A stretch of DNA of 64,000 nucleotides from Petrosia ficiformis (GCA_947044365.1 OX345636.1:27765466-27829465), one strand, 5' to 3'; positions 45,785 to 57,420 are shown, counted from the stretch's first letter. Numbers and translations: made by a program. The notes: generated by a model not told the origin, from the letters alone.

Positions 45785-48259
45785 TTAGTAACTTCTTCCA
45801 AAGAGTGTATAACAGATAGCAGGCTTTCCACATTCAGATCTAATACAATGAGTGCCTGGAGCCAACGTCTTCGGTTGAGCAAAAGGAATACACAAGGCTT
45901 TTGCACCCATTGCAGGAGCACCTGGTTCACTTGGTTCCTCCCTGTATTAAAATGGACATGAAAATTGCAAACACTGATATGAACAATAAGGAAAGAAGCT
46001 TCGTTTTGGTGTGTAATAAAAAAAATAGATAGTCACCCAAGCAGAGATGTGGAAACATTAGCCAACTATTGGACATTTTGACCTATTTTCACCACACTTG
46101 TCCTGTTTCCCATATACTTTGTATACAGTTTAATTTCAATTTACCAGACATTCACTAGGACAATGTACTACATGACTGGCTGTTTCCACATCCCTAGTCA
46201 CTAGTGGACAGTTTTGAGCAATTAAAATTTCAAGCTGACTAATGAATCATTGTTTGATGAAACAAGATATATAGAGAAAAAAAACATCCCTATGATTGCT
46301 TTACAAGTTTAAGTGAAGATAAAAGTATCCTTATGACTGCTTTGTGGTGTCCAGCATTCAGTAATCATGGCACTTCATCAAGCACATGATGGAAGACAAC
46401 AGCTTATTATAGTTATTATTTTGATTATCTACTCTCCTGACCTTTCAAAGGATCTTGTAGAACTTTAGGAATATATTTCAGGCAGAATAGCTAGCTATTA
46501 CTTCCAGTTTCTACGTAAGCTACACATCTTTCTTTCAGCTGGTGTGTAGAGCTTGATCGCACGTGTTCAAAGGTCACGCATGATACTGAGCATGCGCATG
46601 AAGTAGAGCACTAGAATGTTGAAGAAATCTGCGATAAGCAAGCACTGGCAAGCTGAAATACAGAACACTGAGAACAGGCATAGAGCACAAAGGATTGAAA
46701 CACCACAGATTAAGAAGATTACTACTGCTCAAGCAGAAATACAGAGAAGGATTAGAGCACAAAGGATAGAAACAACAAAGATTAATTTAGACTACTACTA
46801 CTGCAAGGCAGAGATCACTCTGTAGCATGTCAGACAATCTAATGCAAGCTTAAACAGCACATGCAGAGGAGAGTAAGTGAAAGTTTTAGCTACTGGAATT
46901 TCTGCTGATATTTGCTAATAATATTATATATAATTTAAATGAAACTTTTAAAATAATATTATAATGTTTTTTTTTAATTATAACCCCACCATTTTTGGTT
47001 ACTTGAATCTGTATAAACATAAAACAGAATAATTATAATAATTATTATTATTATAAAATTACTTATTAACTAACAGTTATAATCTTTGACTCCCCCCTCC
47101 CCTTTTGTTTCCTCCTTCTTTTTCTCCCTTTCTTTGGTGGAGGTGGAGGTGGAGGAGGAGCTCCAACTGGAGGTGGAGGTCTAACAGGAGACAGAGGACT
47201 GACTGGACTCTGGCGTGGAGTTACTTCTAACTCAATATCCATGACGTCTTCAAATTGAGACATTCTATAGTCTATACCTTGAAGGGCAGAAATTATGCTG
47301 TTTTTATACTGGAAGGTAGGATCACTTTTGAGGATCAATATAGAATTGACCAATGAAAATAAAGATTATATTTTATTGCAGTAAAATATGAAACATTATT
47401 ACCAGCCAATGGATTTGTTTACTATATCTACCTAGTATTTTACTTGTACTAATTAGCAGCCTGTTTATGTATGGGATTTTACTGATATTGAGCTTAGATA
47501 TCTAGCAGTGTATCCCACAAAGCATGTTAAGCACAATATTACAATGCACTTTTAAAAAAAACAAAGCAAAAGCCACACCTTTAATCAATACAATATGAAT
47601 GGATTATAACAAACATTTTCACTACTTTCTTAAACATTCGAAACTGTGTAGCCATGCTTGAAAGCTTGCTAGTTGCTAATGACCTTTGAAATAGTTAAAG
47701 ACAGACCTCAAAGCTAGTTTAAGGCTCTCTGCATGTACGAATGCTAGAGAAGATTATTAATCTTGATGGCGGCCAACACCCACCTCCAAAACGTACATGC
47801 CAATCAAGTGTTTTCTTCTCAATGCAGAGAGCTTTCACTACCATCAGAGGCAAAGTATACTTTAAGCTTCCAGGGTAAGTACCTGGAACTAAATTATCTC
47901 TGTTTCCTGAGACACAGTGAACACAAAATGATATTACATGTATGATCACAAGACATATATCAGTACAAAATTGATTGCATCACTCAAACAAAAATAATGG
48001 CCAATACTGAACTTTTATTCAGAATGCATCAATAATAATCACTATTATTCCCACCTGGCACTGTTTTTCTTGATCTGATCTTCACATTTAATTTCACCAC
48101 AAAATGGAGATAAAAGTAACTATAGGATTATCATTAAAATGAATTTGTAGCATGAAAATTGTTACTGAATAATAACTCACCATTTTCTTCTCCAGGTTAT
48201 TACAAAACTCATCCCATGTTTCTGTTACAGTAATGTGACTGTCTAGGTCATGTTTAGCT
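45785..48259 (-). CDS. EPRS1: prolyl-tRNA synthetase C-terminal exons (EPRS 3' end)
   Basis: Three exons on the minus strand: 48181-48259, 48055-48119 and 45785-45941 (stop TAA at 45785-45787). Phases agree (0, then 2). The reading is [18 protein letters not shown], then [16 protein letters not shown], then [19 protein letters not shown] and the terminal YTLFGRSY, which is the signature end of eukaryotic/archaeal-type ProRS, as in human EPRS. This is the end of the anticodon-binding domain plus the zinc-binding C-terminal domain. The four zinc Cys positions can be matched (CGEIKC pair; HCIRSEC pair). No ProRS catalytic exons (class II motifs 1-3) were found upstream before 53.4 kb, so the gene is incomplete here. 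The intron between the last two exons is 2.1 kb and contains another open frame (47066-47353). Confidence 0.9.
46041..46196. mobile_element. MITE GTGTGGAAAC family, copy 3
   Basis: Both ends present (AGATGTGGAAACATTAGCC and GGCTGTTTCCACATCCCT), in the opposite orientation to copies 1, 2 and 4. Confidence 0.75.
46270..46575 (-). mobile_element. CATCCCTATGATTGCTTT element, left part
   Basis: AAACATCCCTATGATTGCTT through TTTCTTTCAGCTGGTGTG; the right terminus has been replaced by other sequence at about 46575. Confidence 0.7.
47066..47353 (-). CDS. possible terminal exon with Pro-rich and basic tail
   Basis: An open frame inside the last EPRS intron reads [16 protein letters not shown], then several SPVSPL/RPPPP motifs, a run of eight prolines and a tail [12 protein letters not shown] before the stop. 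A pyrimidine-rich acceptor ending TTCCAG lies at about 47309-47320. The composition is protein-like and the poly-Pro/basic tail resembles actin-regulator or nuclear proteins, but no partner exons were recognised. It could be an alternative last exon for the ProRS transcript (a phase-compatible acceptor exists) or part of an unrelated gene. Confidence 0.3.
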   Translation of the reverse strand: MVNSILILKSDPTFQYKNSIISALQGIDYRMSQFEDVMDIELEVTPRQSPVSPLSPVRPPPPVGAPPPPPPPPKKGRKRRRKQKGRGESKIITVS

Positions 48260-48890
48260 CTGATATGAATGAAATAATAAGTAAATGAATTATGAATGCA
48301 TACATAGTGTAGAATCCCCACCACTATAATAATAATAATAATAATATTACTAGCAGAGATTGTGCTACCCTACAATTAATTGTTTAATGAACAAATAAAA
48401 TAAAATTTATTTGTACATGTATATACTTATGATAGTTCAAACTTTTTACTCTCCTTGTTCTCTCACTCTCTCTCTTCGACTCTGTTCAATCTTCTCTAGT
48501 TACTTCATTACGTCTCTCACTCTCTCTTTCCAGCTCTGTTCAATCTTCTCCAGATACTTTATTACGTCTCTCACTCTCACTCTCTTTCTCCAACTCTGTT
48601 CAATCTTCTCTGTACTTGTCTTTCCTGTTCTATACGTCTCTTTCTTTAGCTGACTCTTTCATTTTATGTTTGTGCATCACTCAGTGTAACACATCTTTCT
48701 GTTTGTGTAACAAATTGTTCTTGCTGAAGTACTACACATTTTACTTTATTATTAAATTCCAACTTGTCACAGATGAGCAAATGAACAAGAAATTGCTCAG
48801 CTAAAAGAAGGTAGCAACGAAGTAAAAAGGGTGTTAAAACTGCTGGAATTGAAACAGCAAATAAAAGAAGGTAAGTACTTTTCATTTGCA
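47766..48890 (+). CDS. possible 5' exons of an unidentified gene, antisense to EPRS
   Basis: An ATG in the context gatggcggcc starts a clean 36-codon exon, about 47766-47874, ending with donor GTAAGT. A second exon, about 48790-48890, can join in phase and reads QEIAQLKEGSNEVKRVLKLL, a coiled-coil- or WHEP-like helix, before another GTAAGT donor. I could not find later exons. The acceptor used (gatgag) is weak, and the first exon is open on the opposite strand as well. The pair spans the ProRS exons on the other strand, so if real it is an overlapping antisense gene. No family recognised. Confidence 0.25.
48450..48645. repeat. about 54-bp tandem repeat, 3 units
   Basis: Units contain TCTGTTCAATCTTCTC and TTACGTCTCTCACTCTC. 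On the minus strand the frame gives KYLEKIEQSW-like helical repeats, with one stop in the middle unit. It lies just upstream (minus strand) of the ProRS exon at 48181-48259. Confidence 0.8.
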
Positions 48891-48989
48891 GTATATTATA
48901 TATATATATAAATATATCGGTTACTGATGTACATAATACTGTACTGCCATTTTAAACTAAGCATTGTGTGCTCTACAAAACAACTTGAA

Positions 48990-49253
48990 AGCACTTAATG
49001 TTTGGACAAGGACAAATAATGATGACGGTTCAAGGATAGCATAACAAACTAAAAAGACTTTGTGGGGAAACCCATCCAAACATCTTTGTGTTAGTTGAAC
49101 TGTTTAAAACTAAACAGGCTTCAACAGAAGTAACTCTTCATCAGCTAGCAGCTGGTGGTGTGCTCACTCACCAAAGAAAGAAGTATAATATTAAGGAGAG
49201 GAGAATCCAGACCAATCAAGAAAAATTTAGGAACAACAAATATAGATTATAAT
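48990..49253 (+). mobile_element. MULE-type transposase C-terminal remnant
   Basis: Read in one frame from about 49040, the sequence gives HNKLKRLCGETHPNIFVLVE, then LFKTKQASTEVTLHQLAAGG and KKYNIKERRIQ before a stop. In MULE-family transposases a TNN-x-EGWHN motif is followed by HP-x-IW-x-LI and a Gln/Lys-rich tail; the DNA just upstream (acaaataatgatgacgg) still reads TNND but then breaks frame. It lies in the gap where EPRS exons are missing. Confidence 0.55.
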
Positions 49254-49361
49254 CATTATATCACTGCACTTAGTTGTTGGGTTGGGATTTAACTTCATTA
49301 ACTGATTAGCACTATTTTAATAATTATAAGTTTTGTGCTAATCGAATATACATATGTAATA

Positions 49362-49476
49362 GTTATAACACCTCTAGGAGGGCTGCATTTGATTTACAGT
49401 CACCGATCCCTAGGGCACGTAGCGCCTGAGAGGGAGGTGACTGTAAATCAGATACTGCCCGACTAGGCATGTTATA
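49362..49476. repeat. 115-bp foldback repeat with TTTACAGTCACC arms
   Basis: TTTGATTTACAGTCACC (about 49389-49405) is mirrored by GGTGACTGTAAATCA (49436-49450). The outer parts TTATAACACCTCTAGGAGGGC and, reversed, TTATAACATGCCTAGTCGGG also pair. A MITE-like hairpin. Confidence 0.65.
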
Positions 49477-49667
49477 AGTAATTTGTGTCATAGTAACGAC
49501 GCACATCAAAGTTACTAAGTAGTTCCCGTACAAACAAAGTGATGTCATTGAAAGAAACCACAAGCTCATGTTTCACTGTTCCTCTGATTTCAGGCAGCTT
49601 CGAATGTCTAGCCCTGTTCTCAAACAGCAAAAGTTATCTCTCAAGAGATGAAAGAGCACTATAAAAG

Positions 49668-49949
49668 TTGATGAAAAGGATGTTTGAAAAAGAGTGTGAA
49701 ACAGAAGAAGTCAATGACAACCAACCTGCCACTCAACGATTTGTAAGCCCACAAAAGTCGATAGCCACTTACCGGCTAGGTTTTGTACCAAAAAATACAT
49801 CTGTTAATACTGTTAAAAACATCACAGACGGAAAGATAGCTACAATGCTCGCCATCCTGATGAAGCAAGCCCGGGTGATGTTTTGTTGTCCAATAGTTCC
49901 TCTGATCTTTCGTTGTTTTATTGATTTTAGTTATTTACATGGTTGTTGA
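49668..49949 (+). pseudogene. coding-like frame, possibly from a tyrosine-recombinase-type element
   Basis: The frame begins MMKRMFEKECETEEVNDNQP and contains RLGFVPKNTSVNTVKNITDG. The PKNT-x-x-NT pattern recalls the N-terminal part of KCTD1/ZMYM-like (Crypton-derived) proteins, but the resemblance is weak and the rest is hydrophobic and non-coding in look. No TIR was found. Treat as an unidentified fragment. Confidence 0.2.
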
Positions 49950-50259
49950 TTGTTTGTATCAAGTGATTTAGCTTCAATGAGGTATGAGTTTGGTTACTGT
50001 GTGTATGTATGTTTCTAAAAAATTGCTACTTGTGTTCATTTTTCGTTGTAAAATTTCAGCGATTTCAAGAAATGAATGTTTGATAATTTTTTGATTGAAA
50101 GAAATTGTAGCAATTGTTTGTGGGAGAGTTGTATCACACATGCAGGCGGATTATTGTTCAGTTGTGGGTGAATTATAAAATGCTTGTGGGTGTATGCATT
50201 TCCAATGAATTTACATCCTGTGCGGTGTCTTTAATGTATGTCATTACTATGACACAACC

Positions 50260-50414
50260 AGTGGTGTGGAAACAGCCAGTTATGTAGGACATTATCCGAT
50301 AAATCTAGTGAACGTCTGGTAAATTGAAACTAAACTGTGTACAAAGTATATGGGGAGCAGGACAAGAGTAGTCAAAATGTCCGGCAGTTGGCTCAATGTT
50401 TCCACACCCCTGGA
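50260..50414. mobile_element. MITE GTGTGGAAAC family, copy 4
   Basis: Complete: CAGTGGTGTGGAAACAGCCAG to GTTTCCACACCCCTGG, about 155 bp, so probably near the original length. Confidence 0.8.
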
Positions 50415-51309
50415 CACAACTACATGTACATTTAATCTATGCATTTTGTATATGTGGCCTAGGATATCCAGAACAGCTTCTTATTTGCCACACTTGGTTA
50501 GCTTACTATACAAAATTGTGGAACAGTGGCGGATCCATATGGTGTTCGTAGGTTCAAATGAACCCCCTTCTCAATCTTGAAGAGCTAGTGGGCATATCCA
50601 TACCACCACTATATTATTAATAAGTGTCGCCTTTATCAATTAAAAACATTTGTGCTTATGCTTCAGAAGTATCTTTGTTAGGCACATATGATGTCACTAT
50701 TAAGCACTTTTATTGCACAATTGAAATAATGTTATATTTACAGTGTATATATAGTCTCACAAGGTATAAGAAGTATGTTACAAGCATAGTTCTCACTCAA
50801 GTATGAAATTATTGTATTCTGTGGACTGTGGATTGTATACGTATTATACTAGGTAATATGGCTACAGTACTGTAGTTATATGAAGTGTCAACAATAAAAC
50901 ATTGTACATGTACATTACACATTAGTGTAAAGTAGTACTGTTAATAATACTGTTTCACAGTACAACAAAATATACATGTAGTACAATATACAAATGTACA
51001 TGTACACACACTGTAATGCTCCAGTAGCGTAAATACAGTACAGTATATACAGCGCAATATTGATACTGTGTTTGACAATCTCTACTGCAATGTATTGTAC
51101 AAGACCAAATATGGTAATATGTGGTAATTTGTTTCTCCGCTACTGTAATGTCTTTTTCGGGGTGACTTCTTACATGAAAAGCAGCATAGCAAGCATTAAA
51201 TCATCAAACATTTCATAAAAAGCAAAGATGTTATGGTAAAATAGAAAACGTTAACAGGATTTTTGTTAGGGATGGGAGAGAATCATTATGTGTGAAGCAC
51301 ACTGCTCCT

Positions 51310-51950
51310 TAGTCTCGTACCCAGACTGTCACGCCCCATGGCGAAAAACAGTCTGGTAACTTGAGCAAACATTCCTGGCGCAGTGACGTTTATTACAGAG
51401 AAAACGAAATAACCAATCAGATTTCAAATATTAGTACGAATCATGTGATTAACTCTTGAATAGGTGTCATTAGGTGACTGGAAATACTTAAAGATGGCGT
51501 TCCCTTTAGAAGCTATAGAAGATGCTTTAAAACCGGCTATTTCTCAAGCAGGATATAACAGTCTCGTGTGAACAACACGAAACAATGATTAACTTTGTAA
51601 GTGGTAAAGATGTTTTTGTTTCTCTCCCGACTGGGGCTGGAAACAAAAACAACAGTCATAAAAAACTTTCTACAAAAAAAGGATTTATCTGGTAGTACTA
51701 TTTTGGCTCTCTGAAGAAAGTTCCAGACGCCGAAAATATTAAAACTAGTAGAAGTAGCTATGATCACTCTTCTTCCACTGCAGGGACGCTGAAGTTGTCC
51801 ACAAATAAAACACAACTCTAACTACGCCATATTATTACAAACACCTGTCATGTGATGAAAACGCGGTGTAACGTCACTGCGCCAGGAATGTTTGCCCAAG
51901 TTACCAGACTGTTTTTCGCCATGGGGCGTGACAGTCTGGGTACGAGACTA
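51310..51950 (+). mobile_element. 641-bp TIR element (9-bp TSD) carrying a RecQ-helicase fragment
   Basis: It starts TAGTCTCGTACCCAGACTG and ends with the exact reverse complement; inverted repeats extend about 80 bp. It is flanked by the 9-bp duplication ACTGCTCCT (51301-51309 and 51951-51959), the length typical of Mutator-like elements. Inside, an ATG at 51494 opens MAFPLEAIEDALKP, and after a short frame break ETMINFVSGKDVFVSLPTGA follows, resembling the Walker A region of RecQ-type helicases, with the GKS replaced by GNK. The rest of the helicase is deleted, so this is a non-autonomous derivative. Confidence 0.8.
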
Positions 51951-52589
51951 ACTGCTCCTAGGGTAGGTTTGAGGGGGTTGGTCTGGATGCATGTTCCCAG
52001 TGAAATTTTTAAAATTTAGGCCTCTTCTGGTAGGCTCACGAAAAAGCTACATCATTAAAATCTCAAAAACTCAAGATCAAACGTTGTTGAAGTGGAAGTG
52101 GCTTGCAAATGATTTTCAATCACTCAATTTGCCACATCCACATACATGTAGTAAAATACTTAGATTTTGATATTAATTTTATGACCTCCTTGGAAGACCT
52201 GCTTTCCAGCTACAGTAATAATCAGTTCCAACTTAACTATTATACACAAGTCATTCACAATCACTGTGGCACACGCAAACACATGCGAGATGATTATTGT
52301 CAACTCCATAAGTTATCAACATTTCTCAGAATTTAAAATGACTTCGCTGGAGAAGACTAACTAAGAAGGTTAGTGATGCCAAATTCTGCATTAGAAGCCA
52401 GACCAGAATGAAGCAAGACAAGAGTTTGAAGTTTGCAGGGCAATGCCGAAGTTTCAAGCAAATTCTTTGTCTGCTCTTAGCTTTCTAATATTAGTTAAAG
52501 CAAAAATACAACCTACAGGTACTTAGTGGGAGACGAGACTTCCTAAGAAAGCCAAAGATACCAGACAGCAATGCATGAGTTTGAACATT

Positions 52590-52815
52590 CCTAGTGTTGC
52601 ACCTATATTGATTTCTGCCTATACTGCCGATATCCGATATTATACAGCAAGTTTTGATACCAATACTCCATGCATGCTCAATTTGCTACACACATGTTGT
52701 TAATGATTATAAGATGGCTCATTCAATTGTTTGAAGGTATTTTATCATCAATGATATAGCAGATAGCAAAGTGATCTGTAAAATATGCCATGAAAGAGTA
52801 TCTACATGTACAGTA
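52590..52815 (+). mobile_element. hAT-like remnant with BED zinc-finger start
   Basis: TAGTGTTGCACCTATAT at about 52592 resembles the usual hAT terminus of animal genomes. About 52735-52805 then reads YFIINDIADSKVICKICHER, which fits the first half of a BED zinc finger (W/Y-x-F, C-x-x-C). The rest is absent; another repeat starts at about 52815. Confidence 0.45.
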
Positions 52816-53024
52816 TATGTCAATAAAGTCACCATACAGTACAGTTATTACTCGGTAGTTTCATTATCACATTACAGTAGTTCAACAGTAGTTTTAACAG
52901 TAATTGGTGTACTCAACACCACAACAGTGAGATTGTAATTACTATACTACACTAACAATAGAACTAAGGTAATTACTGTTACTGTAGTGTATGGTAACAT
53001 TTTATTGACATATACTGTAGAAGA
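52813..53024. mobile_element. MITE TGTCAATAAAA family, complete
   Basis: Ends TATATGTCAATAAAGTCACC and GGTAACATTTTATTGACATA. It adjoins the BED-finger hAT remnant in the EPRS gap. Confidence 0.85.
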
Positions 53025-53381
53025 GGCAAAGATAACCAATAAGAACTCTTTATGAAGAAATATAAGCATGATAGTCATATATACATGTACATGTAGGCAC
53101 CTATACCTATATTTACCTATACCATGAGTATAGACACCTATACTAGTATAGATGTAACATTAATTCATACACATGTACTCGAGAAACATGTCCACACGAG
53201 TATGCACTATTCACTCGTACGTGCACTGTGTGTGACTCAGGTGTGATGCTTAACTTGGAACTGATCAATGCTAACAAAATGTATCAGTGCAAGGAATTAA
53301 ATACATGTATATCTCTTTCATCATTGAAACCAAAATTATTCAATAGAGAATACTAAATCTAGTATTGTTTTCCATACTTAC

Positions 53382-54219
53382 CATCCACTAACTATTCCGT
53401 GGTTTACAAACCACGTCAGTTTTCTTTTGGACAGCACAGTGTTTTGAAGATTGAGACGGCTATATTCATACAAGTGAGGTTTTCTCAATCCTAGAAATAA
53501 AATCAAATTAAAAGCACTTGTGCAAAAACAGCACAGTACAATTTGCTAGCTAGTTACGTTTTAGACTAAGAGTCAATAGTAGCTATAACATTATCAAACA
53601 GTAATGCTGATTATATACAATGCATGACAAGCTATTCAACCTGTAGTATCAATATACATATTTATGTACATTGAACTGCAAAGTACATACCTGCAGGAGT
53701 TTATGAGGGCTGCAAAGCGGCACAAAGGAGCATCAAACTTTAGGAGAAGGGTGCAATACAATATTTAATTACCTCAAGGCCATATCTATTTCTGGCATAC
53801 ACTAGGGCTGTACCTATATAGAAATTTGCCAATACACCTACATTTCATAATCCAAATTGTCTATATTCAGATCTTATCCAATATTATCATCTGTGTATAA
53901 TCTATGTATTAATCCTTGTGCATGTACATGTATGATTTGATGTCTGCTGGTAATATTTTCAAAGTATGTTCGTAGATTCGCTGGGATTTTGCCAACAGAC
54001 AGACAGAACAATTAAAGTAACCTTCCGCTCTGCCTACACAGGCTAGGGTTAATAATGGCAATGAGCAAAACAAATGTATATTTAGTATTTTTACCTAAGG
54101 TGTCCAGCACCCAAAAGTACTGAGAATCCCTGTCGTGATACTCAGTGGTTCTTAGAGCATGAGTTACTCCTTCTATACTGTCTATCAAAGGACATGCGAA
54201 ATCATAAGTTGGGTAGATC
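53382..54219 (-). CDS. EPRS1: glutamyl-tRNA synthetase catalytic exons (EPRS fragment)
   Basis: Two minus-strand exons, 54095-54219 and 53382-53490, join in phase 1 across a GT-AG intron. The first reads [20 protein letters not shown] then [11 protein letters not shown], a block diagnostic of the non-bacterial GluRS/GlnRS catalytic domain. The second reads [20 protein letters not shown], which contains LSKRK, the KMSKS-equivalent, and ends VSGW with the Trp codon split. Compared with human EPRS these are adjacent stretches in the middle of the GluRS half. The HIGH-motif exons expected upstream (higher coordinates) and the anticodon-binding exons expected downstream were not found in the window. 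Same strand and order as the ProRS exons at 45.8-48.3 kb, so one EPRS gene with missing interior, or a decayed copy, is likely. A stand-alone GluRS is the alternative. Confidence 0.88.
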
Positions 54220-56659
54220 CTGAAAATAGAAATGAATATAATAATAAAGGACAAATAGAAACATATCAGAGAATGCAGTTATTTGTACAACTTAATATAC
54301 AATTGACTAAATACACATGAAAATTCATGTGTCTAGCATGCTAGCAATAGGCATAAACAAACACACACACAACAAACAAACAAGCAGCCACAATGGCTTC
54401 ATTAAACATTAGAGCAGCTTAGAAAAATAATTATTAGCCACTATGACTTAGAAAATAAGCAGCTTAGAAAATGAACGGCCACAATGGCTGAAATGTACAC
54501 ATAAACTACACATTCACTCCTTTGTCCCCAATGTGCAACAAATGTTTTCTTACATTGTATATATGATGCCAAAGCAAAAAATATCATGGTTTAGTAAAAC
54601 TCTGCCAGATACAACTTCATTAAAAAAAAGCAGATACAGTTACAGAGCTCGTGATTATGTGATGAGCTCAATGCTCTTTATTATTCACATGATTCTGGGA
54701 TTGTCTTCAAAATAGTTTATAGTGCTAACCAAACTTCTGTTGATGCGGTCAAGGAAATATTCTGTTGATAGACAGAAAAATTGCTTTAACATGTCTCAAT
54801 ATATCTCTCAATACCCCAGCTTGAAAAGCAACACGTGTTGCACCAATGCATGTGATTGTTTGAAGTAGCAACTACACGTGCGCCTTCGTTGGTTCTCTTC
54901 GGAAAAAGCACTCATCAATATCCACAGCAGGATATACATGTAGTACGACAAAAAGGTATAACAAGTGCTAACGAAACTCCAGTTTGTTACCAACAGAAAA
55001 ATATCAAATTCCATTTTGTTAACCACCATTACAACCACATGTAGGTACATCATGTACATGCAAGTCCTACTTGAGCAACTTTAATTTGACACATCATATT
55101 TGGTGTGTACAACACCAAGTAGCTACTGCTGAGCTGACTGTGGGACTGTTCTTTCCTTGAGGGGAGATTCAAAGATGTACATGTACCAAAGTCAAGGATC
55201 TTTTTATCATCGCTGTTGAATAATATACATCCCTTGTTTACGCTTAAACAAAGAACTGAAGCGTTATTTTATCAGAAGTTTGTTTCTTATAATCACCACT
55301 CATCATCAGTGTAGTTCCAGTGTCTTTAGTATATTGAAGATACTAGCCATTATTACTATACATAAAGAATATAGACTGAGTCATGTCAGAAAATAATAAA
55401 ATTCAGATAGTGAAATATAGGTATCAACGTAGGTATGTAACTATGTATCATGATTTTATTATTGATACACTCAAAAAAAGTTTCACATAATTACAAATGG
55501 AATATTATATTATAAATTGAATAGTCAATGATATTTGAAAACAGTCCTTAAGTTTTAAAGTTTAGTAACCAGACCAATTCTGGATAATAATTGTGTTTAT
55601 TATGTAATTTTAAATTACATGTGTATATTAATTCATTTTCACATACTCTGTACTATAGCATTATGACATGAAAGAGGCATATGCCAACAAAGATAAGATG
55701 CAGTAAAAACCAGTTGAAAACTTTCCCTGACAGAACATATGCCCATAATATGATAGATATTGTAGTTCTGTTATATATTTATCTTTTAATAATTAATAAG
55801 AATAATTAATACATGTATATGCCTGTTTTTCAGAAAATTAGTGATATGGATCAAAGTATAATCTATTGATAATTATAGTTTTCAGAATGGACACTTCCAG
55901 TAAAATAGTTTCGATTAAGAGCTTATATCTGAATGCTTGTTATTCTGCCATTTTGTACAGGAAGCCAATTAATTGAACACCATAATAGTAACCCCCACAC
56001 ACACATTCTTCCACTGAGACAGCACATTGCTGCTGCTTTGTTATGCACATGTTACATGTAGTATTACAATTTACTGCATGTACATGTACATGTAGACACA
56101 ATTACTGTGCATCATTTCAAGTGCTGTGCCCATATGCACTTGAAGAGCATCAATAAACTTCAAATTAAAGTAGGCCATTAGTATTCCAGGATCAGTGGAT
56201 TCGGACTCCCCTCATTGGGGTTCCGTCACTTGGGACTACCTGGTCATTCATTTACAAATCAGATGACTTTGTTCGAGCAAGAGCTTGCCTTACTGCCTTC
56301 CAGCAACTTAAGAAAGATATGGCTACCTACAAAGTAGGTTAGAAGCTCAAGTTATTTGAAATGTGAAAGTCACATGTGTACAGGTAAATTTATTACCAAA
56401 CAATGTGGGCATTGCCTGGAGACTATTAAACTTTGAGACACTTGCCTTTCTGTTTTCCTGTCCTTCAAATTATATCAAAGTACATGCAAGTTGATCGGGT
56501 ATACTTTGAGAGCTGTAAACCTGATGAAAATTGCTTCCAACAGTCTCTGCGCACATACTACCTTATATTTGTGGCTATGAATATCATTAATGCTTGTATA
56601 ATATATTATATACATGTAGTATATAATCACATGAACATTTAATTAAGGGCTACTGTGTT

Positions 56660-57420
56660 TTCGCATTGTAGGAATTATTAACATTTACAGCAGAAGATTT
56701 GGAATCATCATTCGTAAGTATAGAAGACTCAGACTCACTGTATGGTCACAACACCACAACGTATTTTGGCCAAACATAATTATAAAGCCTATTACAAATA
56801 AAAGTTTGTTGGAAGCCTTCCTCAACTTGATAAATTTGTTCAAATGATTAACAACGTTCGCAATTATGTAACACCTTGTTGTAAAGGATAATTAGTTCCT
56901 TAGTCTTTTCACACCAAGGGTTTGGGTTGTGCAGTGAAGATTCATTATGCATGTGATGGCTGTGGTATTTCATCTCCATGTTTTGAAAGCTCGCTCAAAA
57001 GTGAGTCACTAAACACAAGTGAAAAACATGTACATTAAGTTGCAGTCATTCTAGTAGCTTTTATTATATCAGGCTGTATGCATGCTACATATTATAAAGC
57101 ATTGAAACTATCTCTCGGACTTGATGCTGTCCATATCAATACGTTTTACTTAACCTTCGCAAGAATGAATCCTGTAGTCCAGCAGATGGTTGATGAGATG
57201 TGTGAGGAAACCAAAGAAGACATGAAGGCACACACTCTCGGTTCATGGAAACAGGCGGTCATGAGTGCTGATGCAGCATGGTTGAAGAAGTGAAGACAGA
57301 GAAAGCAGAGCCAACAAGAGAGTGTTGTGATTTTCATGCCCTTAAAGTGTGTAGCTGTGATAATTGTGCCGATAAAGAAAAGTTTGAGTGTGAAGGAAAG
57401 GATTATACTATGTGGTACAG
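56660..57420 (+). pseudogene. transposon-type gene fragments (CDGCG / WKQAV-SADAAW family)
   Basis: Several coding-like pieces lie close together: about 56924-57000 reads GLGCAVKIHYACDGCG with two Cys pairs; 57078-57293 reads YYKALKLSLGLDAVHINTFY, then CEETKEDMKAHTLGSWKQAV and MSADAAW; 57290-57420 reads EEVKTEKAEPTRECCDFHAL in another frame. The second piece resembles the conserved stretch ahead of the catalytic region in multicopy invertebrate transposase-like proteins, recalled rather than searched. The last has a second copy at about 58835-58912 (EEVKEEGAKPTREH). Frame breaks between pieces indicate a decayed element. Confidence 0.5.

Noticed and set aside
47719..47949. Minus-strand frame opposite the ATGGCGGCC exon
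   Set aside because: One of the two strands must be a shadow; the plus strand has a good start context and a GTAAGT donor.
51537..51815. 92-residue minus-strand frame in the 51310 element
   Set aside because: Antisense of the RecQ-like fragment read on the plus strand; the plus-strand reading has the recognisable SLPTG motif.
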